Positions 62,484 to 64,000 of a stretch of DNA of 64,000 nt are shown piece after piece; the first letter of the stretch is position 1; the number at the start of each line of letters is the position of its first letter. The DNA is from Rotaria sp. Silwood1 (taxonomy: Eukaryota > Rotifera > Eurotatoria > Philodinida > Philodinidae). The stretch lies in assembly GCA_905250075.1 (NCBI GenBank), contig CAJNOP010000001.1:6033126-6097125 (forward strand). Direction: 5' to 3'. The position numbers were made by a program, and so were the translations under genes. Below the pieces are notes generated by a model. The model was not told the DNA's origin. It did not search any database and saw only the letters and a list, made by a program, of their open reading frames with translations.

Positions 62484-63272
62484 ATGCAAAGAATAATCTT
62501 TGATTCTATTCGATCCCGTGTGCAAGTATAAAATTAAATGTTTTATTTCTAAATTATTTATTTATATTTTATTCAGAAACAAATATTATCATCATCATCA
62601 ATTATCGTATGTCGTTATTCACATACAAAACCATCTGATTCTACAATTGCTCATGATTTTAATGTAACGCCAATATCAACACTAGATTCAAGTATTTTTT
62701 CCAACCATTTTCGTAATATTTCACCATTATCTTGGATTAAAACATCATCAAAAGAAAAAAGTGTTGGATTATTTCAAATTAATGAATTATCAACACCAAA
62801 TGGTTTTCATATTCTTGCTGAACGTGTTGTTCAAAAATGTGAAGTATTACTTGATGAATGTTTTTCAACATCAAGACGAAAAATAGTTGAAATATTAGAT
62901 GAAATATCTGATGAAATATGTCGTGTAGCAGATTTAGCTGAATTTATTCGTAATGTTGATATTGATTTTGCATATAAACAAGCTGCTGAACAAGCTTATG
63001 GGATATTACATCATCTTGTAGAAAAAATGAATACAAATACAAAATTATATGAACATGCTAAACAAGCTTATGAATCTGGTGAAGGTGATGAAACAGACCA
63101 ACGTGTTTTAAAATTATATTTAATTGATTTTGAACGATGTGGTATTCGATTAAATGAACAAAATCGTTTAAATTATTTACAATTAAATGATGATATATTA
63201 CATCTAGAAAATCAATTTCGATATAATGCACATCGAGAATATAAAATTTCCATTGAACAGTTACCAGAAAAG
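62484..63272 (+). CDS. MIPEP: Mitochondrial intermediate peptidase, N-terminal part (runs off window)
   Basis: Exon 1 (62484-62525) and exon 2 (62577-63272) join in phase 0 across a 51-bp intron, giving 246 residues. The start MQRIIFDSIRSRVQKQIL is Arg-rich and amphipathic, as expected of a matrix-targeting presequence. The rest follows MIPEP: VGLFQINELSTPNGFHILAE, EILDEISDEICRVADLAEF, EQAYGILHHLVEKMNTNTKLY, YLIDFERCGIRL. MIPEP is an M3-family zinc oligopeptidase that removes an octapeptide from some imported proteins in the matrix. The zinc-binding HExxH and the rest of the catalytic domain (about two thirds of the protein) are not within the window. Exon 2 ends in AAG/GTAAGA and no next exon was recognised before 64000. 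Confidence 0.88.
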
Positions 63273-64000
63273 GTAAGAATGAGGTAAGATATAATAGAAT
63301 TGAGAAGATAAAAATACTGCATTGTGTTTAGGGAAGCATCAATTTCTAGAACATGATGTCAAACATGACATTCTTTTTCTTCATCAAGAATGTAGTTCTG
63401 GTCGATTGTTTATATCAAAGATCGTGATCAGTTTTTCATGCTCTATCCAAAGCTATAGTCGAAATATTCTCGAAATACAAAACAAAGGTTTCGGAATCAG
63501 TCGAAATTTTGTATTTTTTAGTTTTTCCAACTAATTTAAACTGACTTTAAGACTTATGTTTAGAACCCGACAGAAACTGTCTTTGTTCTGTATTAGACAA
63601 GGCCTGAGAATAGCTTTGGAAAGACCTCTTAAAACTGATCATGACTGAGATGAAAAGCCGTTAGGAGTTCGATAGTTTCTCAATATTGAAAATATTCTAA
63701 ACTTCGATTAGAAATTCAAGGATATAATTTATTTTTACTTACATAATATCTTCCTAGTATTAAGAATCACTGGACTCCTTAGCGACTCTTCATGCTAGTT
63801 GTGATTAGTTTTAAACGCTCTTTGCAAAGCTTTTGTCTAATGCAAAACACAGGTCTCAAAATTGATTAGATTTAGTCCGAAAAAAAACTAAAAGAATGCA
63901 AGCATTGTGACCGATTCCAAAACTTTTATTTTGTGTTTCATGCATATTTTAACTATAGTTTTGGATAGAGTATAAAATTCATCATGTTTGATATAAATAA
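63273..64000. other. MIPEP intron, continuing past the window
   Basis: No exon resembling the next MIPEP segment is visible. The stretch contains the foldback repeat listed at 63415-63655. Open frames here (for example 63322-63534) overlap that repeat and are not coding. Confidence 0.6.
63415..63655. repeat. Foldback repeat inside a MIPEP intron
   Basis: Block 63427-63455 (GATCAGTTTTTCATGC...AAAGCTA) pairs with 63611-63640 as an imperfect reverse complement; the coordinate sum stays at 127066-127067, centred near 63533. Pairing continues inward over about 60 bp to near the centre. Confidence 0.7.

Noticed and set aside
1-64000. CRISPR arrays, bacterial operons, rRNA or tRNA genes
   Set aside because: No regularly spaced repeats or T-loop/anticodon patterns were recognised by eye, and the gene structure is eukaryotic. 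A tRNAscan-SE run would be decisive for tRNAs.

Overview
The window looks like metazoan nuclear DNA: AT-rich, genes split by many short (about 50-70 bp) GT-AG introns plus a few longer ones, and recognisable animal regulatory genes (a Brat/NCL-1 TRIM-NHL protein, a novel-type protein kinase C, a protein kinase D, a Shisa-like membrane protein, a rhodopsin-type GPCR). The compact introns, the AT bias, an intronless questin-oxidase-type gene and the protein style suggest a rotifer, probably a bdelloid. That is an inference, because no species marker is present. Two runs of exactly 100 N (17340-17439, 50772-50871) are scaffold gaps.

Layout. 1-10 kb: the C-terminal half of a PPP-family Ser/Thr phosphatase (+, to 2075) and a single-exon questin-oxidase-like gene (+, 5347-6519), separated by repeat-rich intergenic DNA. 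10-15.6 kb: a single-exon GPCR (-, 10115-11155) and a three-exon NUDT14-like UDP-sugar Nudix hydrolase (-, 14675-15529). 17.5-26.7 kb: a decayed novel PKC copy (17556-19173), an intact 12-exon novel PKC (19646-25237) and, about 250 bp further on, a seven-exon gene of unknown family (25486-26709). 28.5-37.2 kb: a Brat/NCL-1 orthologue with two alternative first exons and an intact RING, followed by a long U-rich 3' region. 41.3-42.9 kb: a Shisa-like gene whose signal peptide sits on a separate small exon. 43-55 kb: gene-poor, with one small gene carrying an in-frame stop (49439-49929). 55.5-58.9 kb: a seven-exon protein-kinase-D-like gene (-). 62.5-64 kb: the first two exons of mitochondrial intermediate peptidase, running off the window.

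The coding genes are ordinary animal signalling and housekeeping genes and do not form one pathway, although two diacylglycerol-responsive kinases (PKC and PKD, which act in sequence in animals) lie 30 kb apart. The most unusual content is in the non-coding DNA. At least seven imperfect inverted repeats (about 170 to 670 bp long) fold back on themselves, four of them sharing one arm motif, and two lie in introns of active-looking genes. They look like a dispersed foldback family and could yield long hairpin RNA. All exon models were read by eye and need transcript support.
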